Origin: Solwaraspora sp. WMMD1047
Lineage (GTDB): Bacteria; Actinomycetota; Actinomycetes; Mycobacteriales; Micromonosporaceae
Length of the DNA: 64,000 bases
Direction: 5' to 3'
Assembly: GCF_029626155.1 (NCBI RefSeq)
Contig: NZ_JARUBL010000001.1
Location: 7,096,501 to 7,160,500 of the forward strand
Made by a program: the position numbers and the translations under genes. This document shows, piece by piece, positions 49,948-59,284 of this stretch. The notes below the pieces were generated by a model. The model was not told the DNA's origin and did not search any database. It saw only the letters and a list, made by a program, of their open reading frames with translations. Each line of letters starts with the position of its first letter. Position 1 is the stretch's first letter.

Positions 49948-50628
49948 TCACGACCGGACGAGGCGTACGCCGGTCACGAGCAGCCAGACGAGCCAGGCGA
50001 CGAACCCCAGGAGCCCGACGAAGATCAGCGCCGAGCCGTCGGCGATCGCGAGGGTGCCGACCCCCGCGGCGAGCAGCAGGCTCCCGCCCACCACGCCCAG
50101 CAGGCGCTGCCAAGCCGGAGTCAGCCCGCTCGCGTGCGCGGCGAGGGCCGCGCCGACGAAGGTGATGCCGATCGTCGGCAGGGCCAGCGCGAACGCCGCC
50201 GCGTGAGCCTGCCAGACGAGTTCGAACGCGGGCGTCGGCTCGGCGAGGCCGTCGGCGGCGAGCGCGAGCCCGATCTGCAGGACGTTGACAAGCACGAAGG
50301 TGGCCGACAGCGTCGCGCCAGCGGCCAGGGCGAGGCGCGACCAGTCGGCGCCCGCTCCACCGCGACGCTCCACGAGGCCGTGCAGGCCCGTCACGAACAC
50401 CAGCAGCAGCGGCAGATACAGCGCCACCAGACCGGACACGATCGCGACCGAGTCGCGGTTGGCCGCGTAGTAGGCCAGCACTTCCTCGATCGGAGCGCCA
50501 TAGGTCAGCGCACCCGTCACCGCAAACAGCGCGTTCTCCACCACCACCAACACCGCGAACGCGATCGCCGCAGCACCGACGAGCCGGCCTCGAACGACCC
50601 CACTGCGGGCTGGCGTGGTGGCGGTCAT
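49948..50628 (-). CDS. Six-helix membrane protein of the oxidoreductase operon
   Basis: 226 residues with six or seven hydrophobic segments (AIAFAVLVVVENALFAVTGA, VSGLVALYLPLLLVFVTGLH, LALAAGATLSATFVLVNVLQ, AFALALPTIGITFVGAALAA, LLGVVGGSLLLAAGVGTLAI, IFVGLLGFVAWLVWLLVTGV). Start ATG 50628 overlaps the oxidoreductase stop (ATGA), so both are one operon. It resembles DUF4386-like proteins; role unknown. Confidence 0.7.
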   Translation of the reverse strand: MTATTPARSGVVRGRLVGAAAIAFAVLVVVENALFAVTGALTYGAPIEEVLAYYAANRDSVAIVSGLVALYLPLLLVFVTGLHGLVERRGGAGADWSRLALAAGATLSATFVLVNVLQIGLALAADGLAEPTPAFELVWQAHAAAFALALPTIGITFVGAALAAHASGLTPAWQRLLGVVGGSLLLAAGVGTLAIADGSALIFVGLLGFVAWLVWLLVTGVRLVRS

Positions 50629-51698
50629 CGGTCCTCCTTCGAGCGGAGCGGTCCGTCCGCCGGGGTGACGACGACCTTCCCTCGGGTGTGGCCGGCCCCG
50701 ACGTAGCGGAGGGCGTCGGCTGCTTCGTCGAGGGGGTAGACGCGGTCGATGAGCGGCGTGACCTGCCCCGTCGCGAGCAGGTCGGCCAGGGTGAGCAGGT
50801 CCCGGCGCTTCTCGACCGACACGAGAGGCTTCAGTTGCTGACGGGTGAACCCGGACAGCAGGCGCGCTTTGGCGATCCGGCCGAGAGGGCCGATCCAGCG
50901 GCCGCCGCGACCGCTGTTGGGGATGAGCGTGCCGGTGGGCGTCAGCGCTCGACGGACATCCGCCAAGGGCTGGGCTTCCACGTTGTCGAGGATGATGTCG
51001 TAGCGCTTCTCGGCGCGGGTGAAGTCGGTCTTCGTGTAGTCAACGACGTGGTCGGCACCGAGCGACCGGACCAGGTCGACGTTGCGGGTGCTGCACACAC
51101 CGGTCACCTCGGCGCCAAACGCCTTGGCGATCTGCACGGCGAAGGAGCCGACGCCACCCGACGCGCCGGTGACCAGCACCGTCTGGCCCGGTCGAACCTT
51201 CGCGGTGTCGCGCAATGCCTGCAGCGCCGCCATGGCCGAGGTGGGGACCGCCGCCGCGTCCACGGCCGACAGGTTGGTGGGCACGGACACGAGGTTGGCC
51301 GCTGGAACGCAGGCGTACTCCGCGAGCGTGCCAGCGGTGCTCCAGCCGAACACCTCCTCGCCAGGGCGGAAAGCGGTGACATCCTTTCCGACCGCTGCCA
51401 CCACGCCGGCAAGGTCCCTGCCACGGATGCCGTTGCGCGGCCGGCGGAGCCCGAATGCCAGACGCGCCACGTAGGGCTCACCGGTCATGACGAAGTAGTC
51501 GCCGAGATGCACGGCGGCCGCGCCCACCTGGACGAGCACCTCGCCTCGACCGGGCAGTGGTAGCCCGACCTCGCACGACTCGAGCACTGAGGGTGGGCCG
51601 TAGCGGTGCCCGACGATGGCCCGCATCGTCGCCGCCCCCGCCTGACTGGCCCCTGGCACCAGGCGTGCTGAGGCGTTCGATCGCTGTTCGTCTCCCAT
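50625..51698 (-). CDS. NAD(P)-dependent quinone oxidoreductase / zinc-less alcohol dehydrogenase
   Basis: 357 residues from ATG 51698, after GAGGAGG. Medium-chain dehydrogenase/reductase fold: GroES-like N-terminus (GRGEVLVQVGAAAVHLGDYF, GRDLAGVVAAVGKDV, FGWSTAGTLAEYACVPA), then the Rossmann motif VLVTGASGGVGSFAVQIAKA (GxGGVG) and GADHVVDYT. No catalytic zinc ligands, so it belongs with quinone oxidoreductases. Divergent from a TetR gene with clear operators between them, hence probably induced by a small electrophile or antibiotic. Confidence 0.9.
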   Translation of the reverse strand: MGDEQRSNASARLVPGASQAGAATMRAIVGHRYGPPSVLESCEVGLPLPGRGEVLVQVGAAAVHLGDYFVMTGEPYVARLAFGLRRPRNGIRGRDLAGVVAAVGKDVTAFRPGEEVFGWSTAGTLAEYACVPAANLVSVPTNLSAVDAAAVPTSAMAALQALRDTAKVRPGQTVLVTGASGGVGSFAVQIAKAFGAEVTGVCSTRNVDLVRSLGADHVVDYTKTDFTRAEKRYDIILDNVEAQPLADVRRALTPTGTLIPNSGRGGRWIGPLGRIAKARLLSGFTRQQLKPLVSVEKRRDLLTLADLLATGQVTPLIDRVYPLDEAADALRYVGAGHTRGKVVVTPADGPLRSKEDR

Positions 51699-51737
51699 CG
51701 GAGCCTCCTCAAGTCAGGGCTGCGACCCGGGCTCGTT

Positions 51738-51782
51738 CGTACACCGTACGACGTACGCTGTACTATCCTCGTACGGTGTACG
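51738..51782. promoter_or_regulatory. TetR operator region
   Basis: CGTACACCGTACG (51738 to 51750) and its exact complement CGTACGGTGTACG (51770 to 51782), with the related ACGTACGCTGTAC between. They lie in the 117-base space between the divergent oxidoreductase and TetR genes. Confidence 0.75.
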
Positions 51783-51815
51783 ATTGTCAAGCCATCTGAG
51801 GAAGCGAGGAGACCC

Positions 51816-52490
51816 GTGCCGGTGAGGAAGCAACGCCAGGGCACGTCGGACGCGGGGCTCAGCAAGCAGCGGGTGGTGGTTGAGGCGATCCGGCTCGCCG
51901 ACCGCGACGGGGTCGACGGGCTGAGCATGCGCCGGCTGGCTGACGCGCTAGGCGCTGGCGCGATGTCCCTCTACCACTACGTGGCGAACAAGGAGGAGCT
52001 GCTGGACGCGATGATCGACGTCGTGTTCGAGGAGATCGAGCTCCCACCCGAGGGGACCGACTGGCAGTCGGCGATACGACGGCGGACGATATCCGCCCGA
52101 CAGGTTCTCGCCCGCCACCCGTGGGCGATCGGCCTGATGGAGTCGCGGACATCGCCGGGACCCGCGCACCTGCGCCACCGCGAAGCGGTCACCGCCTGCC
52201 TGCGGAAGGCTGGCTTCCCGGTGCTGATGGCGACGCACGCCAACTGGTTACTCGACGTCTACCTCTACGGGTTCGCCCTGCAGGAAGCCAGCCTGCCGTT
52301 CGGCTCCGCCGATGAGTTCGCGGACATGGCCGAGGACGTCTATCTGCCCCAGCTTCCTCCGGACGAGTTTCCCTACCTCAACGAGTCCGCCGCGGCGCTC
52401 GTCGCCGCCAACTACGACCCGGCAGAGGAGTTCCTGTTCGGCCTCGACCTCGTCCTGGCCGCCCTCGAGCCCCTGAGAGCCTCCGGATAG
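51816..52490 (+). CDS. TetR-family regulator (TetR_C_1 type)
   Basis: 224 residues. HTH: SKQRVVVEAIRLADRDGVDG, LSMRRLADALGAGAMSLYHY, VANKEELLDAMIDVVFEEIE. The C-terminal domain (WAIGLMESRTSPGPAHLRHR, VYLYGFALQEASLPFGSADE) is of the tetracycline-repressor type. Ribosome binding site GAAGCGAGGAG upstream of ATG 51816. It almost certainly controls itself and the divergent oxidoreductase operon through the 13-bp inverted repeats. Confidence 0.92.
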   Translation: MPVRKQRQGTSDAGLSKQRVVVEAIRLADRDGVDGLSMRRLADALGAGAMSLYHYVANKEELLDAMIDVVFEEIELPPEGTDWQSAIRRRTISARQVLARHPWAIGLMESRTSPGPAHLRHREAVTACLRKAGFPVLMATHANWLLDVYLYGFALQEASLPFGSADEFADMAEDVYLPQLPPDEFPYLNESAAALVAANYDPAEEFLFGLDLVLAALEPLRASG

Positions 52491-52497
52491 CGACGAG

Positions 52498-52532
52498 AAC
52501 GCGGTCATACCCGCGAGGGATATGACCGCGTT
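52498..52532. terminator. Bidirectional terminator
   Basis: AACGCGGTCATA at 52498 to 52509 and TATGACCGCGTT at 52521 to 52532 pair perfectly around an 11-base loop and are followed by TT on the plus strand. It ends the TetR gene and the opposing tRNA-Ser. Confidence 0.72.
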
Positions 52533-52538
52533 TCAGAG

Positions 52539-52625
52539 CGGTGGCGGCGGGATTTGAACCCGCGGAGGGCGTGAACCCTCACACGCTTTCGAGGCGTGCT
52601 CCTTAGGCCACTCGGACACACCACC
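52539..52625 (-). tRNA. tRNA-Ser (anticodon CGA)
   Basis: 87 bases on the minus strand: acceptor GGTGGTG pairs with CGCCACC and discriminator G; D-arm TCCGAGTGGCC; anticodon CGA (52589 to 52591) in CTCGAAAG; long variable arm TGTGAGGGTTCACGCCCTC; T-arm GGGTTCAAATCCC. A class II serine tRNA. CCA is not encoded. Confidence 0.96.
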
Positions 52626-52691
52626 GCCGAGAAGGGTACCCGACGTCCCCGCCGGGCCGCCGGCTGCACCCCGCCTGGCAGGATCACCCCC

Positions 52692-53402
52692 ATGAGTACG
52701 CACATCGGCGCGAAGCCGGGCGAGATCGCCGAGCGGGTCCTGATGCCGGGTGACCCCCTGCGGGCCAAGTGGATCGCGGAGACCTACCTCGACGACGCGA
52801 AGTGTTACTCGACCGTGCGGGGCATGCTCGGCTTCACCGGCCGGTGGTCCGGGGTCGAGGTCTCCGTACAGGGGTCCGGCATGGGCATGCCGTCGGCGTC
52901 CATCTACGCCCACGAGCTGATCAACGACTACGGCGTCCGGACGCTGATCCGGGTCGGCTCCTGCGGGGCGATCACCGACGACCTCAACCTGCGGGACGTG
53001 ATCGCCGCGAGCGGGTCGTCCACCGACTCGAACATGAACCGGGTGCGCTTCGACGGGCTGATCGACTACGCCCCGGTCGCCGACTTCGGGCTGCTGCGTA
53101 CCTCGGTCGAGGTGGCGCAGCGGCGCGGCGTGCCGGTGCGGGTCGGGTCGGTCCTGGCCGCCGACGCGTTCTACACCGACCGCCCGGACCTCTACGACCG
53201 GTTGGCCGACTACGGCGTGCTCGCCGTCGAGATGGAATCGGCCGCGCTCTACACGATCGCCGCCCGCTTCAAGGCCCGCGCACTGACCCTGTTGACCGTC
53301 AGCGACCACATCAAGACCGGCGAGCGGACCACCGCGCAGGAGCGCGAGCAGACCTTCAGCCAGATGGTCGAGATCGCCCTGGACACCGCCACCACCGTCT
53401 GA
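52692..53402 (+). CDS. deoD: Purine-nucleoside phosphorylase, hexameric type
   Basis: 236 residues from ATG 52692. [58 protein letters not shown] (phosphate-binding Ser/Gly-rich loop), ADAFYT and [16 protein letters not shown] (nucleoside-binding EMES) are the signature regions of DeoD; the catalytic Asp is likely in [12 protein letters not shown]. Cleaves purine (deoxy)ribonucleosides to base and sugar-1-phosphate in salvage. No partner gene beside it. Confidence 0.95.
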   Translation: MSTHIGAKPGEIAERVLMPGDPLRAKWIAETYLDDAKCYSTVRGMLGFTGRWSGVEVSVQGSGMGMPSASIYAHELINDYGVRTLIRVGSCGAITDDLNLRDVIAASGSSTDSNMNRVRFDGLIDYAPVADFGLLRTSVEVAQRRGVPVRVGSVLAADAFYTDRPDLYDRLADYGVLAVEMESAALYTIAARFKARALTLLTVSDHIKTGERTTAQEREQTFSQMVEIALDTATTV

Positions 53403-53456
53403 TCCCGGCCCGGCGCGGTGAGGTGATCCGCGCGATCACCCCGCCGCGCCGGCTCG

Positions 53457-54713
53457 TCAGGGAGTGGCCAGCGCCTCCGTCGGGGAGAGCCGGGCGGCCC
53501 GGATCGCCGGATAGAGACCGGCGACTGCCCCGATCACCAGGGTCGCGCCCACCCCGCCGACGCTCACCCAGGCCGGGACCACGGTCGGCCAGCCCTGCGA
53601 CAGGGCATAGCCGGCGGTCACTGCCACCCCGAGCAGCACCCCACCCAGGCCGCCGAGCGCCGACAGCAGCAGCGACTCGGCCAGGAACTGCGTCCGCACC
53701 TGCCCCCGGGTCGCCCCCAGCGAACGACGGAGACCGATCTCGGCCCGCCGCTCCAACACCGAGATGACCATCGTGTTGGCCACCCCGACCCCGCCCACCA
53801 GCAGCGCCACCGCGCCCAGCCCGAGCAGCAGCCCGGTGAACGCCTCGTCGGTGGCCTGCTGGGCGGCGAGCGCGTCGGACGGCCGGGAGACGTCGACCTC
53901 GTTCGGCGCCGACGGGTTGGCGGTCGCCGCCAGCACGTCCCGGACGGCCGCCACGTGGGCGTCGGCCGAGCGGGTGTAGACGGTCGTCGGGTGGCCGTCG
54001 AAGCCGAGGTAGCTGCCGGCGGCCGACCAGCCGACCAGCGCCGTCGAATCCAGCTCCGACGCCAGCGGCACCGGGGCCAGGATGCCGACCACGGTGAACC
54101 ACCGGCCGCCGATCTGCACCCGCACGTCGGTGCCGGCCGCGCCCAGCCCCAGCCGGTCGGCGGCCGCCGCGCCGAGCACGGTGGCCGGATACCGGGCGGT
54201 GGCCGCGTTGAGCCAGCTTCCACTGACCACCTCGCCGCCGACGGTGTCCAGCAGCTCCAGGCTGGTCGCCCGGGTGGCCAGCCCACCGGTCTGCGCGCGC
54301 GGGATCCGATCGGACCGGTAGACCGGGGTGTCGGCGAGCTGCGCGGTCGCCGCCACCTGCTGAACTGGCCCGATCCGCCCGATCATCGCCACCGACTCGA
54401 CCGGCAGTTGCGCGTCCTCGCCGAAGAAGGTGCTGCCGGGCGAGACGGTGAGCAGGTTGGTGCCCAGCGTCGCCAGCATCCGGTCCAGTTCGGCGCGCGA
54501 CGACGACGAGATGCCGACCACGGCGATCATCGCGGCGATACCGATGGCGATGCCGAGCGCCGACAGGAACGCCCGCAGCGGCCGGGTCCGCAGCCCGACC
54601 CCACCCACCCGCAACACGTCGGCCGGCCGCATCCGCGCCGGCACCAGCCTCGCCGGCCCGCCGCCAGCCGGCGCGGTCCGCCCGGCCCCCCGCCGAGTCA
54701 CCGTCGCGGTCAT
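53457..54713 (-). CDS. MacB-like FtsX-domain ABC permease
   Basis: 418 residues with the MacB layout: one N-terminal membrane helix ([20 protein letters not shown]), a large extracytoplasmic domain of about 220 residues ([60 protein letters not shown]), then three helices of an FtsX domain ([60 protein letters not shown]). Overlaps the ATPase gene by four bases (ATGA). Part of a tripartite-like export operon with the adaptor below. Confidence 0.9.
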   Translation of the reverse strand: MTATVTRRGAGRTAPAGGGPARLVPARMRPADVLRVGGVGLRTRPLRAFLSALGIAIGIAAMIAVVGISSSSRAELDRMLATLGTNLLTVSPGSTFFGEDAQLPVESVAMIGRIGPVQQVAATAQLADTPVYRSDRIPRAQTGGLATRATSLELLDTVGGEVVSGSWLNAATARYPATVLGAAAADRLGLGAAGTDVRVQIGGRWFTVVGILAPVPLASELDSTALVGWSAAGSYLGFDGHPTTVYTRSADAHVAAVRDVLAATANPSAPNEVDVSRPSDALAAQQATDEAFTGLLLGLGAVALLVGGVGVANTMVISVLERRAEIGLRRSLGATRGQVRTQFLAESLLLSALGGLGGVLLGVAVTAGYALSQGWPTVVPAWVSVGGVGATLVIGAVAGLYPAIRAARLSPTEALATP

Positions 54714-55465
54714 CGGGCCACCTCCACGGGTACGCCAGCAGCCACCCCCGGCGACCCGCCAACATCCGCCGCTGACCCGCCGTCGTCCGACAGCACGAGG
54801 CCGTCGCGCATCCGGACCTGGCGGGGCAGGCTGGCGGCGATCTGCAGGTCGTGGGTGATCACGATGACCGTGGTGCCGGCGGCGTGCAGTTCGCGCAGCA
54901 GGTCCATCACCCCGGCGCCGGACGTCGAGTCCAGGTTGCCGGTCGGCTCGTCGGCCAGCAGCACCGGCGGCTCACCGCTCACCGCCCGCGCGATGGCCAC
55001 CCGCTGACGTTCCCCGCCGGACAGCTCGTGCGGCCGGTGGTCCAGCCGGTGCGCCAGCCCGACCCGCCGCAACGCGGCCTCCGCCCGCCGCCGCCGCTCC
55101 GATCGGGGTACGCCGTTGTAGAGCAGCCCGTCGGCCACGTTGTCGACCACCGGCACCCCGGGGGCCAGGTGGAACTGCTGGAACACGAAGCCGATCCGGC
55201 TGGCCCGCAGCGCGGACAGTTCCCGGTCGGAGAGGCGGGCCACGTCGTACCCGTCGATGACCACGGTGCCGGCGGTCGGCCGGTCCAGGGTGCCGATCAC
55301 GTTCAGCATGGTCGACTTGCCCGAGCCGGACGGTCCGACGATCGCCACCAGTTCACCCCGGCGGATGGTCAGCGACACCCCGCCGAGCGCGGTCACCCCG
55401 CCGCCGTAGACCTTCGTCACGCCGGTCAGCTCCACCACCGGCGGGGCCGCTGCCGGGTCAGTCAT
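54710..55465 (-). CDS. MacB/LolD-type ABC transporter ATP-binding protein
   Basis: 251 residues from ATG 55465. Walker [22 protein letters not shown]-loop [17 protein letters not shown], signature [17 protein letters not shown], Walker [13 protein letters not shown] and H-loop ITHD. The start lies eight bases inside the adaptor gene's 3' end and its stop overlaps the permease gene, so all four genes of the operon are tightly coupled. Confidence 0.94.
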   Translation of the reverse strand: MTDPAAAPPVVELTGVTKVYGGGVTALGGVSLTIRRGELVAIVGPSGSGKSTMLNVIGTLDRPTAGTVVIDGYDVARLSDRELSALRASRIGFVFQQFHLAPGVPVVDNVADGLLYNGVPRSERRRRAEAALRRVGLAHRLDHRPHELSGGERQRVAIARAVSGEPPVLLADEPTGNLDSTSGAGVMDLLRELHAAGTTVIVITHDLQIAASLPRQVRMRDGLVLSDDGGSAADVGGSPGVAAGVPVEVAR

Positions 55466-56570
55466 TCGGCACCCCGACGGCCAGCCCTTCGGCGATGTCG
55501 GGGCCGGAGACCTCGACCTGGCCGGCGGCGAAGAGGCCGGTCTCGACCGCCACGATCCGGGTTTGCTCCCCCTCGACGACCTCCAGGCCGTACCCGCCCT
55601 CGGCGACCGCGAGCAGCGCGGCAACCGGAACGCTCAGCACGTCGGCGCGCTCGTCGGCGGTGAACCCGACCTCGACCGACGCCTGGTCGTAGTCGGCGAG
55701 CGGCGCCGGGTCGTCACCGGTGACGGTGACCTCGATCTTCGTCTCGGTGCTCGCCTCCTGACCGCCGCCACCCGCCGAGGTCTCGATCACCGTCTCGACC
55801 ATGGTGATCTTCCCGGTGGTAGCCGTGCCGTCCGGCAGGTTGATGGTCACCGGGGCGTCCCGCCGGGCAAGCCGCTGGTCGTCGATGTCCAACTCGACGG
55901 TGATCACCCGGGCGGTGCCGGTGAAGGTGACCACCGCTGAGCCGGGTTGCACCGTATCGCCGATGGCGGCGTCGTGGCTGTCGACGCGGACCGCACCGGC
56001 GGCGTAGACGATCCGGCCCGGCTCCACCCGGCCGGTCTCGGGCAGGCCCAGCTTCTCCTGCCAGTCGCGCACCGCGTCGGCGGTGGCGGAGGTGTAGTCG
56101 GAGTCGACGGTGAAGCCGTCGTTGCCGAGCGCGGCGAGGTTCTGCTCGAACTGCTTGACGTCCCGGCCGTCCATCCCGGGCTCCAACATCCGGTACGCCG
56201 GCAGCGACCCGTGCAGCAGCACCACCGGCTCCTCGTCCACCCGGTAGAGCGCCTGGCCCCGCTTGACCGTGGTCCCGGTGGCCGGCAGCCAGGTCACCGT
56301 GCCGCCGGCCCGGCTGGCGGCGGCGCGGGTGGCGCCGTACCCGAGTTCGCCGTTGTGCGTTTCGCGGTCCACCAGGGTCTGCCGGGTGATGGTGGCGGTG
56401 GCCGGCGGCAGCGTCGAGCCGCTGGCCGTACTCTCGCTGCCGCCACCGAAACCGACCGCGGCCGCGACCCCCGCCGCCACCACGACCACCGCAGCGAGCA
56501 CCGCGACCGCGGTCCGGGCGCGCGGGCGGCGGCGCCGGGCGCCCCCGTCGGTCTGCGCTGTCCCGGTCAC
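55458..56570 (-). CDS. HlyD/MacA-type membrane-fusion adaptor with peptidoglycan-binding domain
   Basis: 370 residues from GTG 56570 (inside the previous gene's end, GTGA). One membrane anchor ([20 protein letters not shown]), then a barrel-sandwich half ([32 protein letters not shown]), a PG_binding_1-like domain ([31 protein letters not shown]) inserted where the hairpin would be, and beta-barrel strands ([52 protein letters not shown]). Actinobacteria lack an outer membrane, so it probably links the transporter to the cell wall. Confidence 0.88.
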   Translation of the reverse strand: MTGTAQTDGGARRRRPRARTAVAVLAAVVVVAAGVAAAVGFGGGSESTASGSTLPPATATITRQTLVDRETHNGELGYGATRAAASRAGGTVTWLPATGTTVKRGQALYRVDEEPVVLLHGSLPAYRMLEPGMDGRDVKQFEQNLAALGNDGFTVDSDYTSATADAVRDWQEKLGLPETGRVEPGRIVYAAGAVRVDSHDAAIGDTVQPGSAVVTFTGTARVITVELDIDDQRLARRDAPVTINLPDGTATTGKITMVETVIETSAGGGGQEASTETKIEVTVTGDDPAPLADYDQASVEVGFTADERADVLSVPVAALLAVAEGGYGLEVVEGEQTRIVAVETGLFAAGQVEVSGPDIAEGLAVGVPND

Positions 56571-57211
56571 GAGCCACCGCCCCGGCGGCCCAGGTTGGGC
56601 ATGAACTCCTGGCACTTCTCGAACGCGGCCCGCACCGCCGGGTCCTGCGGGTCGATGTCGCCCTGACCCAGCTGGATCCGGCCGTCGGCCGCCGGGTCCG
56701 GGAAGTCCGGCACCCCGTTCTCGCGCATGCACTTGGCGAGTTCGCGGACCGCCTCGACCTGCTCCGGGTCGAGCTGCACCCCCTCGCCGCCGTTCGGGGC
56801 GAACTCCCGGCACGCTTCGGCGGCGGCCCGGACCTGCTGCGGGTCGACGTCCTCGCCGAAGTTGAACCGCGGTCCCCGCTGGCCGGGCTCCGGGTCCGGC
56901 ACGTCCAGGCCCTGCCCGCGCAGGCACTCGGCGAACTTGAGCCGGCGCTCGTCCTCGCTCAGCTCCGCGGCCGGTGAGGCGGACGCCACACCGGCGCCGC
57001 CGTCGCCCACCGACGCGACGCCGGAGGCGTCGTCGGATCCGCCTCCGCAACCGGCCAGCGCGAGGCCGATCACCAGGGCAAGGACCGCCCCCAGCGCCCT
57101 GGCCCGGCCGGTCGACCGGCGACGCCGTACCCGTTCACCTGGTCGTCGCAGCTCACCGGGCGCGGGGCGACCGGCTTTCAGCCGCGGCGCGGCGGCAGTC
57201 TGTTGGAACAT
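56567..57211 (-). CDS. Lipoprotein with two CxxxxG(x)P repeats, first gene of the export operon
   Basis: 214 residues. Lipobox in LALVIGLALAGC after a basic leader that is unusually long (about 38 residues), so an internal start is possible. The mature part holds two copies of one motif: LKFAECLRGQGLDVPDPEPG to EACREFAP, and ELAKCMRENGVPDFPDPAAD to EKCQEFMPN, each with two cysteines. Such tandem units occur in secreted actinobacterial proteins next to MacB-type operons; function unknown. It overlaps the adaptor gene by four bases. Confidence 0.75.
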   Translation of the reverse strand: MFQQTAAAPRLKAGRPAPGELRRPGERVRRRRSTGRARALGAVLALVIGLALAGCGGGSDDASGVASVGDGGAGVASASPAAELSEDERRLKFAECLRGQGLDVPDPEPGQRGPRFNFGEDVDPQQVRAAAEACREFAPNGGEGVQLDPEQVEAVRELAKCMRENGVPDFPDPAADGRIQLGQGDIDPQDPAVRAAFEKCQEFMPNLGRRGGGS

Positions 57212-57343
57212 CGTCCGTCGCTCCCTTTCGGGGCCGGCTCCCTACGCCGGCCGTTGTGGACAAGTCGACTCCCCGGGCGGTATCCGGGGCGTAACCGTCG
57301 GAGTTAACGGCCGCGTTATCCGGCGGCGCGCGACGATGTAGCG

Positions 57344-58000
57344 GTGCGAGTGCTGGTGGTGGAGGACGAGCGGCTGATGGCGGACGCGGTCACCGAGTGG
57401 CTGCGCCGGGAGGCGTTCGCGGTGGACACCGTCTACGACGGGGACGCCGCCCTGGAACGGCTCGGCGTCAACGAGTACGACGTGGTGGTGCTGGACCGGG
57501 ACCTGCCGGTGGTGCACGGCGACGACGTCTGCCGGGCGATCGTGGACAGCGGCGGGGCGACCCGGGTGCTGATGCTGACCGCCGCGGCGGCGGTCCGGGA
57601 CCGGGTGGCCGGCCTGGCGCTCGGCGCCGACGACTACCTGATCAAGCCGTTCGCGCTGGCCGAACTATCCGCCCGGGTGCACGCGCTGACCCGGCGCGCC
57701 CGGCCGGCCGCCCCGCCGCAACTGACCCGGGCCGGCATCGTGATCGACCCGGCCCGTCGCGAGGTGCACCGGGACGGCCGGTACGTCGCGTTGTCCCGCA
57801 AGGAGTTCGCCGTGCTGGCCGAGCTGATGCGGGCCGAGGGCGCGGTGGTCTCCGCCGAGGAGCTGCTGGAACGGGCCTGGGACGAGCACATCGACCCGTT
57901 CACGAACGTGGTGCGGGTGACGATCATGAAGTTGCGCCGCAAGCTGGGTGAGCCACAGGTGGTCCAGACCGTCCCGGGAGTGGGGTACCAGATCCCGTGA
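57344..58000 (+). CDS. Response regulator, OmpR/PhoB type
   Basis: 218 residues, GTG start. Receiver acidic pair VVEDERLM, phospho-Asp in VVVLDRDLP, conserved Thr in MLTAAA and Lys in LIKPFALAEL; C-terminal winged helix VALSRKEFAVLAELMRAEGA, NVVRVTIMKLRRKLG. Its stop overlaps the kinase start (ATGA). Divergent from the lipoprotein-MacB operon (132 bases apart), which it probably regulates. Confidence 0.94.
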   Translation: MRVLVVEDERLMADAVTEWLRREAFAVDTVYDGDAALERLGVNEYDVVVLDRDLPVVHGDDVCRAIVDSGGATRVLMLTAAAAVRDRVAGLALGADDYLIKPFALAELSARVHALTRRARPAAPPQLTRAGIVIDPARREVHRDGRYVALSRKEFAVLAELMRAEGAVVSAEELLERAWDEHIDPFTNVVRVTIMKLRRKLGEPQVVQTVPGVGYQIP

Positions 58001-59262
58001 AACGACTCAGCCTGCGGCTGCGGCTCACCCTGATCCACGGCGGCCTGGTCCTGCTCGCCGGGGTGCTCCTGCTCGGCGTCACCTACGTCCTGGTCGACCA
58101 GCGGATGTCGCACCTGTTCGGACCGGCGCTACCCGACCGGGAGGTGACCGCCGAGCTGCTGGCCGAACGGCGGATCGCCGGGCAGGACATCGAGCAGCTC
58201 CGGCAGTTCGTCCAGCGGGTCCAGGACGAGGCCCGGGAGAACGCGCTGAACTCACTGCTCACCCAGGGCGGGGTCGCGTTGGTGGTGGTTTCGTTGATCG
58301 CCGTCGCGTTCGGCTGGCTGATCGCCGGCCGGTCGTTGCAGCCGCTGCACCAGATCACCGCCACCGCCCGCCGCATCGCCGGTGCCGAGACCGCCGGGCG
58401 GGGGCTGCACGAGCGGATCGCGCTGCGCGGCCCCCGCGACGAGGTACGCGAGCTGGCCGACACGTTCGACCTGATGCTGGAACGGCTGGACCGGTCCTTC
58501 GACGGGCAGCGGCGGTTCGTGGCGAACGCCTCGCACGAGCTGCGCACCCCGCTCGCGCTGAACCGCACGCTCGTCGAGCTGGCGGTCAGCCGCCCGGACG
58601 CGGCGCCGGGCACCCGGCAGCTCGGCGAGACGCTGCTGGCGGTGAACGCACGACACGAGCGACTGATCGAAGGGCTGCTCACGCTCGCCGACTCGGAGAG
58701 CGGCCTGGTGGACCGGACCCCGGTGAACCTGGCCGAGGTCGCCGCGCACGTCGCCGACCAGGCGGCCGCGCGGCTGGCAGATCAGTCGGCCCCGCCGGTG
58801 GCAGATCAGGCGGCCCCGCCCGTGGCAGATCAGGCGGCCGCGCAGGCGGGCGACCAGACGGTCGCCGGGCTGGCGATCCGGCGGGAGTTGGCGCCGGCGC
58901 GGACGGTCGGCGATCCGGTGCTGCTGGAGCGGCTGACCCAGAACCTGGTGGAGAACGCGGTACGCCACAACGTCGCGGCCGACGGCTGGGTGTCGGTCAG
59001 CACCGGCACGGTCGACGGCTGGGCGCTGCTGTCGGTGAGCAACTCCGGGCCGGTGGTGCCGCCGTACGAGGTGGAGGCGATCTTCCAGCCGTTCCGGCGG
59101 CTGCGGCAGGAGCAGGTGGAGGGTCGCGGTTTCGGTCTCGGACTGTCGATCGTGCGGGCGGTGGCGCACGCCCACGGCGGGCGGGCGGTGGCCGTCCCGC
59201 GCGACGGCGGCGGCCTCACCGTCACCGTCTCGCTGCCGCCGGCCTCGTCGCCGGCCGTCTGA
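57997..59262 (+). CDS. Sensor histidine kinase
   Basis: 421 residues. Membrane helices at about 10 to 32 and 86 to 106 enclose a small sensor region (EVTAELLAERRIAGQDIEQL); HAMP follows (GRSLQPLHQITATARRIAG); HisKA box FVANASHELRTPLALNRT (phospho-His about 182); HATPase_c with NLVENAVRHN, GRGFGLGLSIVRAVAHAHGG. Between HisKA and HATPase is an unusual linker of tandem VADQAAPP-type repeats (about 255 to 290). Partner of the upstream response regulator. Confidence 0.93.
   Translation: MKRLSLRLRLTLIHGGLVLLAGVLLLGVTYVLVDQRMSHLFGPALPDREVTAELLAERRIAGQDIEQLRQFVQRVQDEARENALNSLLTQGGVALVVVSLIAVAFGWLIAGRSLQPLHQITATARRIAGAETAGRGLHERIALRGPRDEVRELADTFDLMLERLDRSFDGQRRFVANASHELRTPLALNRTLVELAVSRPDAAPGTRQLGETLLAVNARHERLIEGLLTLADSESGLVDRTPVNLAEVAAHVADQAAARLADQSAPPVADQAAPPVADQAAAQAGDQTVAGLAIRRELAPARTVGDPVLLERLTQNLVENAVRHNVAADGWVSVSTGTVDGWALLSVSNSGPVVPPYEVEAIFQPFRRLRQEQVEGRGFGLGLSIVRAVAHAHGGRAVAVPRDGGGLTVTVSLPPASSPAV
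58775..58850 (+). repeat. Tandem 24-nt coding repeat in the histidine kinase
   Basis: Units of about 24 bases (GGCAGATCAGGCGGCCCCGC with GTG/CGT) recur three to four times in frame and encode ADQxAPPV. The same amino-acid register is kept, so expansion would alter linker length without breaking the gene. Confidence 0.6.
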
Positions 59263-59284
59263 CGCCCGCCCGGAAGCGGCCCGG

